Source: Christensenella sp. UBA3944 (lineage in GTDB: Bacteria > Bacillota > Clostridia > Christensenellales > DTU072). Taken from it: a stretch of 6,178 bases of DNA. Under the pieces are notes generated by a model. The model worked only from the letters and a program-made list of their open reading frames with translations, was not told the DNA's origin and did no database searches. The stretch covers positions 1 to 6,178 of the forward strand of contig DGDU01000004.1 in the NCBI GenBank assembly GCA_002385605.1. The letters are read 5' to 3'. Both the position numbers and the translations under genes were made by a program. Below are positions 4,900-6,178 of this stretch, in pieces; the first letter of the stretch is position 1, and each line of letters starts with the position of its first letter.

Positions 4900-6178
4900 A
4901 TGAGGAAAACATTTGTCCTTATATGTTTACTAATAGCTTGCTTGCTGGTATCGGGGGTAATGTTTTCCTGCGTCAAAAAAGGGCGGGCCGTCTATGTTAT
5001 TTCTTTTAACACCGACGGCGGCACGCCCATTCCTGCCCAAAGGCTGTCGCCCGGGCAAGAATTTAATCCGCCCGACCCGCCCACGAAGGAAGGCTATGTT
5101 TTTGACGGGTGGTTTACCGACCCCGATCTTAGGTTCCCATATAACCCAAACACTTTTAAGGTAAACGCCAACGCCACCCTTTACGCGAAATGGGTGGATG
5201 TCAATCTGTATCCCCACCCGATAAGCGTACAGGCGATTGGGCTGTCCTTAAGGGTTTACCTTATTTCGGAGGGCATAGACAGTAGCGAGCTTACCGAATA
5301 TGACGCCGATGTCGGGTTAAGTAAATTAAGGGCGGTAAAAAACGACCAGGTTACAATTTCAATCAAGATAAACAAAGAGGGCTATCAGATAAAATCGGGC
5401 TCGTTAAAGGCAAACGGCGAGCTTATAAGCGATAATAAATTCAATATGCCCGCCGCTCCCGTGATAATCACATTTGAAATCGAGCTTGCCGACTTTTCGA
5501 TATTGATTATCGGCGCTTCTAACGGCATAGTTTTTGCCGACAAGGCCACCGCGAAGATGGGCCAGACGGTAAACCTGCAAGCCATTCCCGATTACGGCTA
5601 TAAGGTGTCGGAGCTTAAATATAACTCCCATACCGTAAACGGTTTCAGCTTTGTTATGCCCGCCGAGAATGTTATCATCACGGCGACTTTTGCTCCCATC
5701 TCCGAAACTTATTATGCCGTGAATGTCGTTCATTCGGTTGGCGGTTCGGTCTATGCCGATAAGACAACCGCCAGAGGCGGCGATTATGTCGGGGTGGATT
5801 TTGAGCCTCAGCCGGGATATTATCTTAGTTATTTAGCAGTAAACGGCAAGCGTTTAGACGAGCCATACTTCCTTATGCCCGAGGGAGAGGCCACCGTTGA
5901 GGCGGTATTTTCGCCCATTAATTATCAGGTAAAGTATAATATTACGGCTTTGAGCGGCGCGCAGGGAAGCGTTTACATAAACGGCGAAAGCGTAACCAAT
6001 TCCACCCAAACCAGATTTTCCGAGGGCGAAAGGGTGACCCTTACAGCCAGCCTGGGGACGGGATACGAATTATCTTATTTCGTAGTAAATTCGGTGCCGC
6101 TGTACGGCAATACCTTCTATATGCCCGCAGAGGATACCGTCGTATCCGCCGTCTTTGAGAAAAAAGCGTACACCATAA
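4900..6178 (+). CDS. Putative secreted lipoprotein with InlB-type repeats (3' end beyond window)
   Basis: An open frame of 426 codons runs off the window without a stop. Residues 1-24 look like an export signal: Met-Arg-Lys, then a hydrophobic core (TFVLICLLIACLLVSGVMF) ending in Ser-Cys24, a plausible though non-canonical lipobox (MFSC). Cys14 in LIAC is a better lipobox by pattern but lies inside the hydrophobic core. Residues 31-98 match the InlB B-repeat (Flg_new), ending in YAKW. Four divergent InlB-like repeats follow (about 108-194, 197-265, 271-337 and 342-420), each closing with an F-x-MP motif and a beta-strand. AYTI at the window end begins a fifth. Such proteins are surface-exposed and often adhesive or structural; nothing here defines a ligand. 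There is no Shine-Dalgarno site, and ATG 4900 sits at the predicted transcription start. ATG 4960 would remove the signal. Confidence 0.85.
   Translation, partial: MRKTFVLICLLIACLLVSGVMFSCVKKGRAVYVISFNTDGGTPIPAQRLSPGQEFNPPDPPTKEGYVFDGWFTDPDLRFPYNPNTFKVNANATLYAKWVDVNLYPHPISVQAIGLSLRVYLISEGIDSSELTEYDADVGLSKLRAVKNDQVTISIKINKEGYQIKSGSLKANGELISDNKFNMPAAPVIITFEIELADFSILIIGASNGIVFADKATAKMGQTVNLQAIPDYGYKVSELKYNSHTVNGFSFVMPAENVIITATFAPISETYYAVNVVHSVGGSVYADKTTARGGDYVGVDFEPQPGYYLSYLAVNGKRLDEPYFLMPEGEATVEAVFSPINYQVKYNITALSGAQGSVYINGESVTNSTQTRFSEGERVTLTASLGTGYELSYFVVNSVPLYGNTFYMPAEDTVVSAVFEKKAYTI
4990..5193 (+). repeat. InlB B-repeat (Listeria-Bacteroides repeat, Flg_new) domain
   Basis: Residues 31-98 of the lipoprotein show the standard pattern: a first strand ending FNTDGGTPI, then PPTKEGYVFDGWFTDPDL, and a closing NATLYAKW. 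This is a small beta-grasp-like module common in Gram-positive surface proteins. One full copy is present. Confidence 0.88.
5221..6159 (+). repeat. Four tandem divergent InlB-like repeats (Flg_new_2 type)
   Basis: Each unit of roughly 65-85 residues has a G-x-V-x-A-D/N-x opening, a central GY-x-(L/V)-x-x-(L/F) strand and a closing motif. The four closings are FNMPAAPVIITFEI, FVMPAENVIITATF, FLMPEGEATVEAVF and FYMPAEDTVVSAVF. Approximate unit limits: 5221-5481, 5488-5694, 5710-5910 and 5923-6159. Units 2 and 3 share a VxADKxTA(K/R)xG opening. The DNA copies have clearly diverged, so this is old duplication, not a recent tandem expansion. Confidence 0.82.

Noticed and set aside
4896..5009. 37-codon frame from ATG 4896 overlapping the lipoprotein start
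   Set aside because: Short, out of frame, no ribosome binding site and no recognisable sequence. It probably arises from the ATGTATG arrangement at the promoter.
5404..5733. Minus-strand open frames in the last 1.3 kb (also 4930-5217 and 5385-5585)
   Set aside because: They are antisense to the clear repeat-lipoprotein frame, which is open from 4900 to the end and matches known repeat families.

Overview
The window looks like the end of a metagenomic or draft-genome contig from an anaerobic Firmicute of the Clostridia type. The lineage call rests on gene content and order: an HI0933/BaiN-type flavoprotein, then cmk, then an IspH-ribosomal protein S1 fusion. It also rests on AAGGAG ribosome binding sites, an animal-like PurB, and a lipoprotein built from InlB-type repeats. 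Codon use is mixed (frequent ATA for Ile and AGG for Arg beside many GGC and GCC codons), so the genome is not strongly AT-rich. I cannot name a genus. Positions 1-19 are not genomic: they match the Tn5/Nextera mosaic-end adapter exactly.

Layout, all on the + strand: adapter (1-19); 3' end of a flavoprotein gene (20-339); cmk (361-1020); a 774-codon ispH-rpsA fusion (1020-3344) that overlaps the cmk stop by one base; an intrinsic terminator (3367-3397); purB (3422-4858); a near-perfect sigma-A promoter (4865-4892); and the 5' part of a secreted or lipid-anchored repeat protein (4900 to the window end). That last gene has no stop inside the window, so an ORF list that requires a stop would miss it. 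No non-coding stretch exceeds about 80 bases, and I found no RNA genes, CRISPR arrays or insertion sequences.

The first three genes form a compact housekeeping operon: a flavin enzyme, pyrimidine nucleotide phosphorylation, the last step of the MEP isoprenoid pathway, and an S1-domain RNA-binding protein. It closes at the terminator. purB (purine synthesis) follows with its own ribosome binding site but no convincing promoter. The repeat protein is a separate unit with its own promoter.

I see no clear new multi-gene system. Two signals deserve follow-up. (1) The ispH-rpsA fusion carries, in its ispH half, an AT-rich island with an extended -10 promoter match, and exactly at the domain junction a GGAGGT Shine-Dalgarno match ahead of an in-frame ATG. 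Together these could make a separate S1 protein from inside the fused gene. (2) The repeat-protein promoter is placed so that transcription would begin at or next to its start codon, which predicts a leaderless mRNA.
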